Positions 1 through 9,738 of a stretch of DNA of 64,000 nt are shown in pieces. Source of the stretch: Clostridia bacterium (GTDB lineage: Bacteria > Bacillota > Clostridia > TANB77 > CAG-508); the NCBI GenBank assembly GCA_029258515.1, contig JARHYK010000005.1:1-64000 (forward strand), written 5' to 3'. A program made the translations under genes and the position numbers. Positions within the stretch are counted from its first letter, which is position 1; each line of letters starts with the position of its first letter. Below the pieces are notes generated by a model. That model was given only the letters and a program-made list of their open reading frames with translations, was not told where the DNA came from and searched no databases.

Positions 1-2
1 AA

Positions 3-968
3 CAAACATCAGGAATTCCAACAGAAATACAAAATGCAATAGACGAAGGAAAAATATCAGAAGTTAGAGAAGGAAATATACCAATTCCAGTAGGATATAA
101 ATATATCAAAGGAGACCAAATAGGTGGGGCAGTAATAAGAGAAGAAGGAAGTACAGAACAAGAACCAGTAGAATTTGTATGGGTACCAGTTCCAGACATA
201 ACTCAAATGGTAGGAGGAACAGAAAAACAAAATAACCCGGGAGAAAGATGGGGAAAATTATATTCTAGAGTTAATATAGACAACAGAGAAAATGCAACAG
301 AATATAGAGAGCCAGATGTAGCAACTGATCCTAATTATGCAGACGGAAATAAAAGCAATCTAAAAATAATGAATGATATATTAGGAACATCACATGATAC
401 TAATTCATTTAAAACAGAGTTACAAAAAGACTTTTATAATATGTCAGAGAGTGTAAAAAAATATAAAGGGTTTTATGTAGGAAGATATGAAAGTAGCTTA
501 GTAGGTAGTGATAATAATGCATATTTAGCACCAATAAAAGGAAAAGAATCAGCAACAGGGGATGTGCTTTCTGCTAATACTTGGTATGGACTATATGCAA
601 GACAAAAGAAATATAAAAAAGGGAAAATAGAAGGAAGCATGATATGGGGGTGTCAATATGATGCAATGATGAAATGGATGAAAAGAGTTGGAGTAAAAAA
701 TATTGAGACTGCAAATCCAATCAATATAGGAGGAGAAGTAATATCAGGAAATACAGGAATAATAACAGGAACAGTAGAAACAGATAAATTATGTAATGTA
801 TATGATTTACGTGGAAATAAGTATGAATGGACATTAGAGGCGTATAGTACCTATACTCGAGTTTATCGAGGGGGCAGTCATAACTATTCGCCAACGGACC
901 GTGGCTATAATAATCCTTACAGCGCTGTTAAAGAGAATTCTACTCGTGCTACACTTTATATTCCATAG
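3..968 (+). CDS. FGE-sulfatase / SUMF1-fold surface-type protein (5' truncated)
   Basis: The frame is open from base 3 to the stop at 966-968, so the gene starts upstream of the window; an ATG at 207 is internal. Seen: a proline-rich linker, then EFVWVPV, a GFYVGRYE segment, WGCQYDAMMKWM, a GNKYEWT motif and a terminal RGGSH...STRATLYIP block. These are hallmarks of the formylglycine-generating-enzyme (C-type-lectin-like) fold. In Clostridia this fold is common in surface or pseudopilin-like proteins that are not true sulfatase activators. The last ~120 bases use CGA, CGT, GGC, TCG and AGC codons, unlike the A-rich body. They end in a 19-nt stretch also found at the end of the gene at 22538-23497. 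Such a 3' end resembles a diversity-generating-retroelement variable region, but that is inference. No enzymatic function is claimed. Confidence 0.75.
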   Translation, partial: QTSGIPTEIQNAIDEGKISEVREGNIPIPVGYKYIKGDQIGGAVIREEGSTEQEPVEFVWVPVPDITQMVGGTEKQNNPGERWGKLYSRVNIDNRENATEYREPDVATDPNYADGNKSNLKIMNDILGTSHDTNSFKTELQKDFYNMSESVKKYKGFYVGRYESSLVGSDNNAYLAPIKGKESATGDVLSANTWYGLYARQKKYKKGKIEGSMIWGCQYDAMMKWMKRVGVKNIETANPINIGGEVISGNTGIITGTVETDKLCNVYDLRGNKYEWTLEAYSTYTRVYRGGSHNYSPTDRGYNNPYSAVKENSTRATLYIP

Positions 969-1020
969 GATAGATAAAGCAAAAAGTTAATGCGCTAGTT
1001 AGATTAGTGTCAAAGCCTAG

Positions 1021-1054
1021 CTGTGTAAATTCAATTTTTGGATTGCACAGTTTT
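1021..1054 (+). terminator. Possible terminator hairpin
   Basis: CTGTG at 1021-1025 pairs with CACAG at 1046-1050, extended inward by A-T and G-U pairs, and is followed by TTTTGTTTT. It lies ~50 bases after the stop of the FGE-like gene. Confidence 0.5.
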
Positions 1055-1070
1055 GTTTTATAGTAATAAC

Positions 1071-1111
1071 TGAGGTAGAAAACTTTGAGAGTTTTCTATC
1101 TCAATATTTTT
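1071..1111 (+). terminator. Rho-independent terminator
   Basis: A 14-bp stem (TGAGGTAGAAAACT at 1071-1084 with AGTTTTCTATCTCA at 1090-1103, one G-U pair) is followed by a T-rich run. Together with the hairpin at 1021 it closes the FGE-like transcription unit. The rest of the 968-1350 gap is A+T-rich, holds a TATAAT at 1313-1318 ahead of spoIIE, and shows no other gene. Confidence 0.65.
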
Positions 1112-1350
1112 ATGTGGTAAAAAAAGAGAGTAAAGAATAAGATAAAAATCATCAAATTTGTTGCTTTTTTGCATGAAATATAATAGAATAAATACAGTAA
1201 AAGGTAGAATAAAATAAAAGAAGTGAAAATAAATAAAATAATAATCGCTTTTTGTAAAAAACTTTTTTAAATTTGTGTACTAAAAAAGACAAAAAATACA
1301 AAAGACAAGTAGTATAATACGTATGTGAAAAAGTTTAAGAGGTGATGAGG

Positions 1351-3771
1351 ATGTTTCAAAATATTAGAGAAGAATATGTTGAATCAAAAATAAGGGATAA
1401 AAAAAAGAAAGATAAAAGTAATTTGTTTTCTAATGTTTTTTCGATAAAATATATTCCGTTATATATAATTTCAATAATGATATCTATTGTTGGAATAGGT
1501 GGACAAGTTTCACCATTTAGTATAAGTATATTAGCAGCAGGGTTGGGGAATTCTATTCCTATACTTGGAATTGCAGTTGCAGGATTGATTGGAAATTTAA
1601 TTGGATTTGGATTTGAAGGAGCTCTTAATTATTTGCTAATGTCTTTTATATTTATTGTATCTACATTTTTGTGGAGACCATTATATACTGTAGAAGAAAA
1701 AAATGAGAAGGTAAAATTAGCAAAAAATATATTCATATCAACATTTGTAATTCAAATTGCAAAAGTTGGAATATCTGGATTTACATTATTTGATGTGTTA
1801 TCAGCAATATCTTTTTCAATTGTAGCAATAGTATTTTATAAAATATTTGTAAATTCTTTGACTGTTTTAGAAAGTTTTAGAGAAAAAAAAGCTTTTTCAA
1901 TAGAAGAAGTATTAGGAGCAAGTTTACTAATTGCAATTTCTGTGACTTGTTTTGGAGAACTTAAAGTATTTGGATTTTCAATAAGAAATATTTTGAGTAT
2001 TTTGATTGTGTTAATTTTAGGATGGAAAAATGGCGTTTTAGTTGGAACAACAGCTGGTGTAACAATAGGGGTAACCCTAGGGGTAATTACTTCATCTCAT
2101 CCTATAATGGTTGCAGCATATGCAATTTCTGGAATGTTTGCAGGATTTTTAAATAGATTTGGAAAAATTGGTGTAATTGTTGGATTTTGTCTAGGGAATG
2201 TTGTATTAGCGTATGTATCTAATGGATATACAGTTGAATTAATTTATTTTAAAGAGATTTTAATTGCGTCTATTGGATTATTGGCTGTACCTAAATCTAT
2301 TCAAATTAATATAGAAGAATTTATCGGAAATACTAATTTATTACCAAGTTTTCCAGATAATGCATTGAACAGGACAAAGGAAACTGCTGAAAAATTAAAT
2401 AATGTTTCTCAAACAATTAACGAAATGGCTAAAACATTTGAAAGACCAAAGTTAAGTCAAGTTGATGCACTTGAGAAAAATAAGCAAATATTTATTAATG
2501 AATTACTAGATAATCTAAGAGGATATGAAAACAATATGCTTTATGATGATTTGAAGGATGTAGATAGCAAAATTGTAAATAATATTTTTAATTTTTTAAT
2601 AGATAAGCAAGAGATAGATAGAAAGGCTATTTTAAAGATATTTGCTGATTGCAATAGTTATATTATTGGATTTGAAGATCAAGAAGTAAGTGAGTTTTTA
2701 GAAGAAAATATTAGTCAGATGGTAAGGGTTATTAATATGTCATATAAAATAAGTAAGTCAAGTTTTATATGGCAAAAAAAGATGGAAGAAAGTAGAAAAA
2801 ATATTAAAACACAATTAAGTGGAGTTTCAAAGGCTATTTCTAATATAGCGTATGTTATGGAAAATGATGCCCAAAAAGAAGAAGAGTATCAAAGTCAAAA
2901 GATACAAATTATGGAATTATTAAAACAAAAAGAAATTATGGTACAAGAAATATCAATAAAAAAGGAAGATCGATTTTTGATTGATATTTATGTTGAAACT
3001 TTCGAAAACAAGGATATAGGCGTAATTCAAAAAATTCTAAGTGAAATTTTAAAAGAAAAGATAGTTTTTAATGATGAAGTCAGTGAAAAAAATAAATTGT
3101 GTTTTTTGTCTGATGATAAGTATGTTATGGCAATGGGAATAACAGAAGCAGTGAAAAGTAAAAGTGAAATGTCAGGGGATAGTGTTTTAAATGTAAGGTT
3201 AAAAGATGGAAAATATTTGGTAGCCTTAAGTGATGGAATGGGATCTGGAAAAGAGGCAAAAGAGAGTAGTAGTAAGGCTATTAAAATGTTAGAGAATTTA
3301 TTAATGGCAGGTTTTCAAAAACAAGAATCTTTAGAATTAATAAATGCAAGTCTGTTAGATCAAGAAAAAGAAGTATTTTCAACTCTTGATATTGCTATAG
3401 TAGATTTATATAAAGGAAATATAGAATTTATTAAAAGTGGAGCTTGTCCTACATTTATTAAAAATGGTAAGAAGGTTCAGATAGTAAAGACAAATTCTTT
3501 ACCTGCAGGAGTAATTGATAATGCTAAATTGCAAGTTTATGATAAAGATGTTAATAGTGGTGATATAATGCTTATGTGTTCTGACGGAATTTTGGATTCA
3601 AATGTTGAATACAAGAATAAAGAGTTATGGATTAAATATTTGTTAGAGGATATAGAAACAGTAAATACAAAAAAAATAGCAGATATTATTTTAAATGAAG
3701 CAGTTGATAATACTTATGGTATAGCTAAAGATGATATGACTGTTATAGTTTGTAAATTTTTAGAAAAATAG
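1351..3771 (+). CDS. spoIIE: Stage II sporulation protein E (SpoIIE), PP2C-type phosphatase
   Basis: SpoIIE dephosphorylates the anti-anti-sigma factor SpoIIAA to activate sigma-F in the forespore and acts at the polar septum. Seen: an N-terminal cytoplasmic tail, about ten hydrophobic segments (residues ~30-320), a central regulatory region, and a C-terminal PP2C domain. The PP2C metal motifs are SDGMGSGKEA (~627-636), LDIAIVDLY, MCSDGILDS (~742-750) and DDMTVIVCK near the end. The length of ~806 aa matches the family. An in-frame GTG-ATG lies at 1342-1347, but the purine-rich AGAGGTGAT at ~1338-1346 is a ribosome binding site best spaced for ATG 1351. A TATAAT at 1313-1318 and two AAAGACAA half-sites upstream may be a Spo0A-controlled promoter; this is uncertain. 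A terminator follows. Confidence 0.95.
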   Translation: MFQNIREEYVESKIRDKKKKDKSNLFSNVFSIKYIPLYIISIMISIVGIGGQVSPFSISILAAGLGNSIPILGIAVAGLIGNLIGFGFEGALNYLLMSFIFIVSTFLWRPLYTVEEKNEKVKLAKNIFISTFVIQIAKVGISGFTLFDVLSAISFSIVAIVFYKIFVNSLTVLESFREKKAFSIEEVLGASLLIAISVTCFGELKVFGFSIRNILSILIVLILGWKNGVLVGTTAGVTIGVTLGVITSSHPIMVAAYAISGMFAGFLNRFGKIGVIVGFCLGNVVLAYVSNGYTVELIYFKEILIASIGLLAVPKSIQINIEEFIGNTNLLPSFPDNALNRTKETAEKLNNVSQTINEMAKTFERPKLSQVDALEKNKQIFINELLDNLRGYENNMLYDDLKDVDSKIVNNIFNFLIDKQEIDRKAILKIFADCNSYIIGFEDQEVSEFLEENISQMVRVINMSYKISKSSFIWQKKMEESRKNIKTQLSGVSKAISNIAYVMENDAQKEEEYQSQKIQIMELLKQKEIMVQEISIKKEDRFLIDIYVETFENKDIGVIQKILSEILKEKIVFNDEVSEKNKLCFLSDDKYVMAMGITEAVKSKSEMSGDSVLNVRLKDGKYLVALSDGMGSGKEAKESSSKAIKMLENLLMAGFQKQESLELINASLLDQEKEVFSTLDIAIVDLYKGNIEFIKSGACPTFIKNGKKVQIVKTNSLPAGVIDNAKLQVYDKDVNSGDIMLMCSDGILDSNVEYKNKELWIKYLLEDIETVNTKKIADIILNEAVDNTYGIAKDDMTVIVCKFLEK

Positions 3772-3786
3772 TGATAATACTGTTGG

Positions 3787-3812
3787 AAAGTAGGGAAATC
3801 CCTACTTTTTTA
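3787..3812 (+). terminator. spoIIE terminator
   Basis: Perfect 10-bp stem AAAGTAGGGA / TCCCTACTTT with a 2-nt spacer, ending in a T run. Confidence 0.8.
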
Positions 3813-3913
3813 AGTGCATTTGCGATTTCGAAAGTGTTAGAAAATACCCTTGAAAATTAGGAGCAAATATGATATAGTGTAAATGTGAGATTATGAATGT
3901 GGAGGAAAAATAG

Positions 3914-5440
3914 TTGAGAAATTCTAGGAATAGAGGTAGGAGATATGATACAGAACCTCGTTTAAATATGAAAAAAGTTTTTGCGGTAATTATAGCTATT
4001 TTAGTTATAATTATGTTTATATATATTATAAAGGGATTTTTTGGGAAAAAGGAACAAGAAACTAAGACAATTATTAGTAAATCATATTTTACTATATTTA
4101 AAGATGATAAATGGGGAGTTATTGATCAAGATGCAAATGTTATAATTGATCCATCATATCAAGAAATGATTGTTATTCCAAATTCAAAAGTAGATGTATT
4201 TTTATGTACTTATGATGTTAATTATGAAACAGGAGAATATAAAACAAAGGCTTTAAATAGTAAAAATCAAGAGATATTTTTAGACTATGAAAGCGTAGAA
4301 CCTGTTTCGAACAAGGATGATGCTAATAATTTATGGTATGAAGATAATGTTTTGAAGGTTAAGAAAAATGGCAAATTTGGATTAATTAATTATGAAGGAA
4401 AAAAATTATTAGATTCTGAGTATGATAATATATCAGCTATATTAGGTACTAAAAATGCATTGAAAGTAGAAAAAAATGGCAAATATGGTATTGTAAATGA
4501 TCAAGGCGTGATACTTGTTGAACCTAGATATGACGATGTTTTATTACTAGGGAAAGAGGATAAATCTGGTTTCATTATAAAAGAAAAGAATGTATATGGA
4601 ATAATTGACTATTCATTAAATAAAGTACTAGATACAAAATATGAACAAGTTTATTTTGTATATAATAAAGATAAGTATTATGTGAAAGAAAATGGAGTTA
4701 AGAAAATTGTTAATAAAGAAGGAAAAGATGTATTAACAACTGGATTTGATGATATTTTACAAATATTAGATGATAGTGTTATTTTTAAGAAAGATAACAA
4801 AATGGGAGTTATGACTTTTGATGGAAATATTAAAATAAATCCAGAATATGAAGATTTAGTTCAAGTTAAATCAGGAAATTTGATAGCTAAAAATCAAAAC
4901 AAATATGGAATAATTGATTTAGAAGGAAAGCAAAAGGTTGATTTTAAATATTCAAATATCCAATATGAAAGTAAACCGGATTTTTACATTGCAGATAATG
5001 AAAATTTTGAATCAGATATTTTGAATAATAATTTTGAGGTTAAATTACAAGGGATGTTGATTGATTGTAATCTTGATGATGGATATTTAAAAATGATAGT
5101 AGATGATGAAACAAAATATTATACGTTTAAGTTTGAAGAACAAAAAGAAACAGAAATATTAAAAGATAATACATTATTTGTTAATAAAAAAGATGGGAAA
5201 TATGGTTTTTCCGATAAAGAGGGAAACGTAGTTATTGAAAATATATATGATGAGGTAACTGTGCAGAATAAATATGGTTTTGCAGGAGTTAAAAAGAATG
5301 GAAAATGGGGAGTTGTAAATAAAAAAGGAGAGATTATACAAGAACCAGTTTATGATTTAGAAAATTATTTAGTAATTAACTTTATTGGCAGATGGCATTT
5401 AGGACAAGATGTTAATATGAATTATTATAATCAAAAGTAG
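3914..5440 (+). CDS. Membrane-anchored WG-repeat (KWG) protein
   Basis: A 508-aa protein with a basic N-terminus, one membrane segment (~residues 20-44) and then an extracytoplasmic region built of WG/KWG repeats: DKWGVIDQDANVI, GKFGLINYEGK, GKYGIVNDQG, NKYGIIDLEGK, GKYGFSDKEGN, GKWGVVNKKGE and weaker copies, each followed by a PxYD element. WG-repeat proteins form beta-propeller-like surface domains; the ligand is unknown. The TTG start at 3914 is chosen because GGAGG at 3901-3905 lies eight bases upstream. The next gene starts 17 bases after the stop, so the two are probably co-transcribed. Confidence 0.85.
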   Translation: MRNSRNRGRRYDTEPRLNMKKVFAVIIAILVIIMFIYIIKGFFGKKEQETKTIISKSYFTIFKDDKWGVIDQDANVIIDPSYQEMIVIPNSKVDVFLCTYDVNYETGEYKTKALNSKNQEIFLDYESVEPVSNKDDANNLWYEDNVLKVKKNGKFGLINYEGKKLLDSEYDNISAILGTKNALKVEKNGKYGIVNDQGVILVEPRYDDVLLLGKEDKSGFIIKEKNVYGIIDYSLNKVLDTKYEQVYFVYNKDKYYVKENGVKKIVNKEGKDVLTTGFDDILQILDDSVIFKKDNKMGVMTFDGNIKINPEYEDLVQVKSGNLIAKNQNKYGIIDLEGKQKVDFKYSNIQYESKPDFYIADNENFESDILNNNFEVKLQGMLIDCNLDDGYLKMIVDDETKYYTFKFEEQKETEILKDNTLFVNKKDGKYGFSDKEGNVVIENIYDEVTVQNKYGFAGVKKNGKWGVVNKKGEIIQEPVYDLENYLVINFIGRWHLGQDVNMNYYNQK

Positions 5441-5456
5441 AAATAAAGGTGGTAAT

Positions 5457-6677
5457 ATGGGACTAAAGACAAAGTATCAATATACATATTTTTTATATCC
5501 ATTTATTGTTAAGGAAAGTAAATACAATAAATATATATTAAAAATGTTAAGGAATAAAGATGTTAGTTTAAAAATGTTTGAAAAAGAAAAGGATTTGAAG
5601 ATTTATCAATATTTTTTGCCTAAGGTGAATGAATTTATGTTTTCAAGTTTTAGTTTTTCAAAAACAAAAATTAGGAAGTTAGATGAGTTGCCAGATGATA
5701 CAAAGGCTGCAATTTTATGTGAATATCCTTGTGTGATTTTCGATTATAATCTAAAAAAAGATCCACAAGGTAAGGTACAAGAAAATAGTATATTTTTTAA
5801 AATTCCTAAGATGGAGATAATTTGTTTTAATACAGGTATTTGTTTTTTAGCGATGAAAACAAATATAGATGGAAATTATGACTTTGGGGATGTTTTGAAT
5901 TTTAATTATAAATTTAAAAATATTCCAAAAGGTGAGTTAGCTATGGGAGGAAGTAATATACATCTTCAAACTGATGTATTCACTGATATGTCAAGATTGT
6001 CAGAGTTTGCAAGTAATATTACAGGTTCAAAAGTTGAAACATTAAAATTGGATATAGATACACAAAAGTTTTTAACTTATTCTTATTTATGTATTGATCA
6101 ACAGTCTTGGGGAGGACAAAGTGAATTTGAAAATATTGAGCAAAGTTATATTAAATATTCTAATTTTTTACGTTTTGATAATAACAAGATTTTAAATTAC
6201 AATGATGAAAATAGTTTTGAAAAATGGAAATATGCGAAGATTTCAGTGGATAAAGAAGGAGTTTCGCTTTTTGCATCTGATGCTGATATGAATAATTATA
6301 CAATATTACCCCATGATTTTGAAGGAGTTTATTTATATACATATATTTTAAATTTGTATAAAAAAATATATCTTAAAAAATTGGAAGCGGAATTTAGAAA
6401 AGGTCAACATATTAAAAAAACTCGTAGAAAATTTATAGAATTTTCTAAGAAATTATGGGTACAAGAAGTTACTGATGATGAAGTGGGAACTTGGATTAAT
6501 CAAAAGCTTATGAAGGTTTTAGAAATAGATAGACTATATATTGAACTTAAAAATCAATATGACGTACTATATAAAAATATGCATATTGAATTAAATTTTA
6601 AAGTTATGGTAGGACTAATTATTTTACTTATTTTTACTATATTAATTCAAATTATTAGTTTTACTAAGTGTTTTTAA
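5457..6677 (+). CDS. Unknown 406-aa protein with C-terminal membrane anchor
   Basis: I do not recognise this family. Seen: a globular, aromatic-rich, largely soluble region with conserved-looking stretches (CEYPCVIFDYN, CFNTGICFLAMKTN, DQQSWGGQSEFENIEQ), a basic segment near residue 320 (KKTRRKF), and one strong hydrophobic helix at the very C-terminus (~385-403). This resembles a tail-anchored protein facing the cytoplasm. The ATG at 5457 has AAAGGTGG just upstream. It sits between the WG-repeat gene and acpS in the same direction with short gaps, so an operon is likely. Function is unassigned. Confidence 0.7.
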   Translation: MGLKTKYQYTYFLYPFIVKESKYNKYILKMLRNKDVSLKMFEKEKDLKIYQYFLPKVNEFMFSSFSFSKTKIRKLDELPDDTKAAILCEYPCVIFDYNLKKDPQGKVQENSIFFKIPKMEIICFNTGICFLAMKTNIDGNYDFGDVLNFNYKFKNIPKGELAMGGSNIHLQTDVFTDMSRLSEFASNITGSKVETLKLDIDTQKFLTYSYLCIDQQSWGGQSEFENIEQSYIKYSNFLRFDNNKILNYNDENSFEKWKYAKISVDKEGVSLFASDADMNNYTILPHDFEGVYLYTYILNLYKKIYLKKLEAEFRKGQHIKKTRRKFIEFSKKLWVQEVTDDEVGTWINQKLMKVLEIDRLYIELKNQYDVLYKNMHIELNFKVMVGLIILLIFTILIQIISFTKCF

Positions 6678-6710
6678 TGGTTTGGATAATTTAGAAATTA
6701 GGAGCAAATT

Positions 6711-7091
6711 ATGAAAGTTAGTTGTGGTACAGATATTATAGAAATAGATCGTATAAAGCAATCTATAGAAGATATGGGAGAAACATTTTTAAATAGGGTT
6801 TTTACGAGAAAAGAAATTGATTATTGTGAGTCTAGAAAAAAGCAAAAGTATCAACATTATGCAGCTAGGTTTGCAGCAAAAGAAGCTACGTTTAAAGCTA
6901 TTTCAGGTATTTTAAATGATAAATATTCAATTACATGGAAAGATATAGAAATTGCAAATGATAATCAAGGTAGACCAGTAGTTAGTTTATATGGGATAAA
7001 GCAAGAAGAAAGGATAGAAAATATTGATATTAGTATTTCTCATTGTAAGAATTATGCGGTTGCAAATGTTGTTGTTTTATATAAATGGTAG
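6711..7091 (+). CDS. acpS: Holo-[acyl-carrier-protein] synthase
   Basis: AcpS transfers 4'-phosphopantetheine from CoA to the serine of apo-ACP, activating fatty-acid synthesis. Seen: the N-terminal GTDIIEIDRI with the Mg-binding Asp8, the RFAAKEATFKAI signature with Glu58, and a C-terminal ISHCKNYAVANVV strand. The 126-aa length is typical. GGAGCAAATT precedes the ATG. The stop lies 11 bases before the tatD start, so the two are likely co-transcribed. Confidence 0.95.
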   Translation: MKVSCGTDIIEIDRIKQSIEDMGETFLNRVFTRKEIDYCESRKKQKYQHYAARFAAKEATFKAISGILNDKYSITWKDIEIANDNQGRPVVSLYGIKQEERIENIDISISHCKNYAVANVVVLYKW

Positions 7092-7102
7092 TGGAGGTTT
7101 GT

Positions 7103-7903
7103 ATGTGTTTTTTTGATAGTCATTCGCATTTGAATGATGAAAAATTTGATGATGATAGATTTGAAATAATAGAAAAATTAAAAGAAAACCAAATAGAAAA
7201 GTGTATCGTTGCAGGATATAGTTTAGAATCTTCTGAAAAGGCAGTTAAGCTTTTTGGAAAAGATGATTTCATTTATTTGGTTTTAGGTATTTCTCCTAAT
7301 GATATTCCACAAATTGAAGACGAATTGTGGAAAAGCATTGATAAGATTGAGAATTTAATAAATTTAGTTAAAAAAGATAATCCAGATAAAATAGTTGCTA
7401 TTGGAGAAATTGGTTTGGATTATTATTGGGAAAAAGATGAGAATATGAGAAAATTGCAAAGAAAAGCTTTTATAAGACAAATTGAATTAGCTAATAAGCT
7501 AAAGTTGCCTATTGTTATTCATACAAGAGATGCGATGATTGATACAATTAAAATTTTAAAGGGAAATGAAGTTGATTTTAAAGGTGTTTTTCATTGTTGT
7601 CCACAAAATATGGAATTAATAAAAGAAGCTTTAAAATTGGGATTTTATATTTCTTTTGCTGGTCCTATTACTTTTAAAAATGCAAAAAATGCTGATGAAG
7701 TTATAAATATGGTACCTATTGAAAAGCAGTTAATAGAAACGGATTCGCCATATTTAGCACCTGAACCTGTCAGAGGAAGTAGAAATAATCCATGTAATGT
7801 TAGATATATTGCTCAAAAGATTGCTAGTGTTAAAGGAATGACTTTGGAAGAAGTAGCTAGGTATACTTTTGAGAATTCATGTAGAATTTTTAATATAAAA
7901 TAA
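7103..7903 (+). CDS. tatD: TatD-family metal-dependent hydrolase (DNase)
   Basis: TIM-barrel amidohydrolase-superfamily nuclease acting 3'-5' on DNA or RNA ends. Seen: the N-terminal HSH metal motif (His7, His9), GEIGLDYYW with the bridging Glu, VIHTRDA, FHCCPQN and ETDSPYLAPEPVRG near the C-terminus, all TatD signatures. An upstream in-frame ATG at 7085 overlaps acpS, but GTGGAGG at 7091-7097 points to ATG 7103, giving the usual short MCFFDSHSHLND start (266 aa). It shares a bidirectional terminator with htpX. Confidence 0.93.
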   Translation: MCFFDSHSHLNDEKFDDDRFEIIEKLKENQIEKCIVAGYSLESSEKAVKLFGKDDFIYLVLGISPNDIPQIEDELWKSIDKIENLINLVKKDNPDKIVAIGEIGLDYYWEKDENMRKLQRKAFIRQIELANKLKLPIVIHTRDAMIDTIKILKGNEVDFKGVFHCCPQNMELIKEALKLGFYISFAGPITFKNAKNADEVINMVPIEKQLIETDSPYLAPEPVRGSRNNPCNVRYIAQKIASVKGMTLEEVARYTFENSCRIFNIK

Positions 7904-7932
7904 GGACGTAATTTTTAAAATACGTCCTTATT
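7899..7932. terminator. Bidirectional terminator between tatD and htpX
   Basis: Perfect 12-bp stem AATAAGGACGTA / TACGTCCTTATT around a 10-nt A/T loop, flanked by A/T runs on both sides and separating convergent genes. Confidence 0.75.
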
Positions 7933-8833
7933 ATTTTATATTTCTTAAAGCTTCTATTCTGTCTGATGTACTTGGATGAGTTGACCAAATAGAAGATGTT
8001 TTTTTCTTGCCTTGTTTACCATTGTTTTTAAATGGATTTACTATATACATATTTGCTGTTGCAGAGTTTGCTCTTTTTAATTCATTTGGATCATTTTCTA
8101 GTTTTTCAAGTGCAGATATTAGGCCTTGTGGATTTCTAGTTAATTCTACTGCAGTAGAGTCTGCTAAAAATTCTCTTTTTCTTGATAGTGCTAGTTGCAT
8201 TAATGAACTAAATATAGGTGCTAATATTAATAGGATTAGTCCTAAAATCATTAATATTGGGTTTCCGTTATTATCATCGTCATCATCTTTTAGACCGCCC
8301 CAATAAAGAATTCTTGAAAATGTGTCTGATAGCATTACAATAAAGCCTACGAAAATTGAGACTACAGCGCTTAGTAGAATATCATAGTTTTTAATATGGC
8401 TTATTTCATGTGCTAGTACTCCTTCTAATTCATAATATTCTAATTTTTCAAGTAATCCTGTTGTTACACATATTATTGCATGATTAGGATTTCTTCCTGT
8501 TGCAAAAGCATTTGGTTGAGCATCTTCTACTACATATAGATCTGGTTTTTTAGGTAGATTTGCTGTTATCATTAAACTATCCAATATATTTACTAATTTT
8601 AAATCTTCGTCTTTAGTTGCAGGTCTTGCTTTGCATGTTGCGAGTATTATTTTATCACTATAATAATATGAACCCCATGCAGATGTAATTGAGAAAATTA
8701 GTGCGATTACTATTGATAAATTTCCTAAATCTAGTGCATGGCAAATATAATATATAATTAAAGTAATTGCTAGTATAAATATTGATACTATTATTCCTGA
8801 TTCTATTTTATTTTTTTTAATATTTTCGAACAT
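7931..8833 (-). CDS. htpX: HtpX-like M48 zinc metalloprotease
   Basis: Membrane-embedded peptidase involved in membrane-protein quality control. Seen: two N-terminal membrane helices (~15-58), the catalytic HEISH (His142, Glu143, His146), two more helices (~150-175 and ~192-215), and the third zinc ligand Glu221 in REFLADSTAVEL. A poly-Asp loop lies between helices 3 and 4. The 300-aa length matches HtpX. It lies downstream of lemA on the same strand; LemA and M48 peptidases are a recurrent gene pair. Confidence 0.93.
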   Translation of the reverse strand: MFENIKKNKIESGIIVSIFILAITLIIYYICHALDLGNLSIVIALIFSITSAWGSYYYSDKIILATCKARPATKDEDLKLVNILDSLMITANLPKKPDLYVVEDAQPNAFATGRNPNHAIICVTTGLLEKLEYYELEGVLAHEISHIKNYDILLSAVVSIFVGFIVMLSDTFSRILYWGGLKDDDDDNNGNPILMILGLILLILAPIFSSLMQLALSRKREFLADSTAVELTRNPQGLISALEKLENDPNELKRANSATANMYIVNPFKNNGKQGKKKTSSIWSTHPSTSDRIEALRNIK

Positions 8834-8852
8834 ATTAACTCCTTTTTATATG

Positions 8853-8890
8853 AAAGTAGAAATGCTTATATCGTAAAGCATTTCTACTTT
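8853..8890 (-). terminator. Hairpin between lemA and htpX
   Basis: Perfect 15-bp stem AAAGTAGAAATGCTT / AAGCATTTCTACTTT. On the minus strand it follows the lemA stop and precedes htpX, so it may terminate or attenuate between the pair. Confidence 0.65.
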
Positions 8891-8896
8891 TATATA

Positions 8897-9454
8897 TTAA
8901 TTATTTCCAAAGTCTACTTTAACATTTTTTCTTGCTTCATCACTTTCTGCTTTGAATAATTCACGTGCAGTAAAATTAAACATGTTTGCTATAATGTTAG
9001 AAGGAAAGATTTGTAATTTAACATTATATCTTGTTACAGTATCATTATAGAATTGTCTTGAAAAAGATATTTTGTTTTCTGTGTTACGTAATTCTTCTGA
9101 TAAATCTGTAAAGTTTTGATTTGCTTTTAAATCTGGGTAGTTTTCAGATATTGCCATTATTGTTTTTAGTGCTCCTGATAATTGGTTGTCTAGTTCGGCT
9201 TTTTCTGATATAGAATTACTGTTAGCCCAAGATGTTCTTAAAGCTGTTACTTTTTCTAATGTTTCTTTTTCATGTGTCATGTATCCTTGTACTGTTTCTA
9301 CTAGATTTGGTATTAAATCAAATCTTCTTTGTAGTTGAACATCAATTTGACTCCATGCGTTATCTACTTTTATTCTGCTTGATACAAGACCATTGTATGC
9401 TGCTATAATGTAAATTACAATTAGTATGACTATTGCTAATATAATCCATCCCAT
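8897..9454 (-). CDS. lemA: LemA family protein
   Basis: Small membrane protein with one N-terminal helix (~2-20) followed by the LemA four-helix domain. Signatures: YNGLVSSRIKVDNAWSQIDVQLQRRFDLIPNLV, then YPDLKANQNF and FTARELFKA-type endings (individual blocks visible at ~20-52, ~106-116 and ~160-170). Length 185 aa is normal. A good GGAGG lies upstream on the minus strand. Function is poorly defined; partnership with the adjacent HtpX-type protease is inferred from conserved pairing. Confidence 0.93.
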   Translation of the reverse strand: MGWIILAIVILIVIYIIAAYNGLVSSRIKVDNAWSQIDVQLQRRFDLIPNLVETVQGYMTHEKETLEKVTALRTSWANSNSISEKAELDNQLSGALKTIMAISENYPDLKANQNFTDLSEELRNTENKISFSRQFYNDTVTRYNVKLQIFPSNIIANMFNFTARELFKAESDEARKNVKVDFGNN

Positions 9455-9676
9455 TATAAATACCTCCTTATTTTATTATATGTTTTTATATTATCATATT
9501 ATTAATATTTATACAATAAGTTTGTGAATTTTTTGTGTACTTCATGTGATATTTATTAGCTTAGCTTTTAATTTTAAAAAAATAAAAAAAAACAAATTTT
9601 TAAAATTGGTTATATTTTCAAGGGTTTGAGAATATACTATAAGTGTAAACACAAGTGGGACAAGGAGTCTCAAAAT

Positions 9677-9705
9677 TTGACAAAATGTTTAAAAAGTTGT
9701 ATAAT
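9677..9705 (+). promoter_or_regulatory. Consensus sigma-A promoter
   Basis: TTGACA at 9677-9682, 17-bp spacer, TATAAT at 9700-9705, ~33 bases before the start of the G5/SleB-like gene. A perfect match to the housekeeping consensus. Confidence 0.85.
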
Positions 9706-9738
9706 ATATAAGTGTTACCAAAGGAGGTAAAAAGAATT

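Noticed and set aside
1342..1350. GTG/ATG start of spoIIE at 1342-1347
   Set aside because: These codons overlap the ribosome binding site; ATG 1351 is better spaced.
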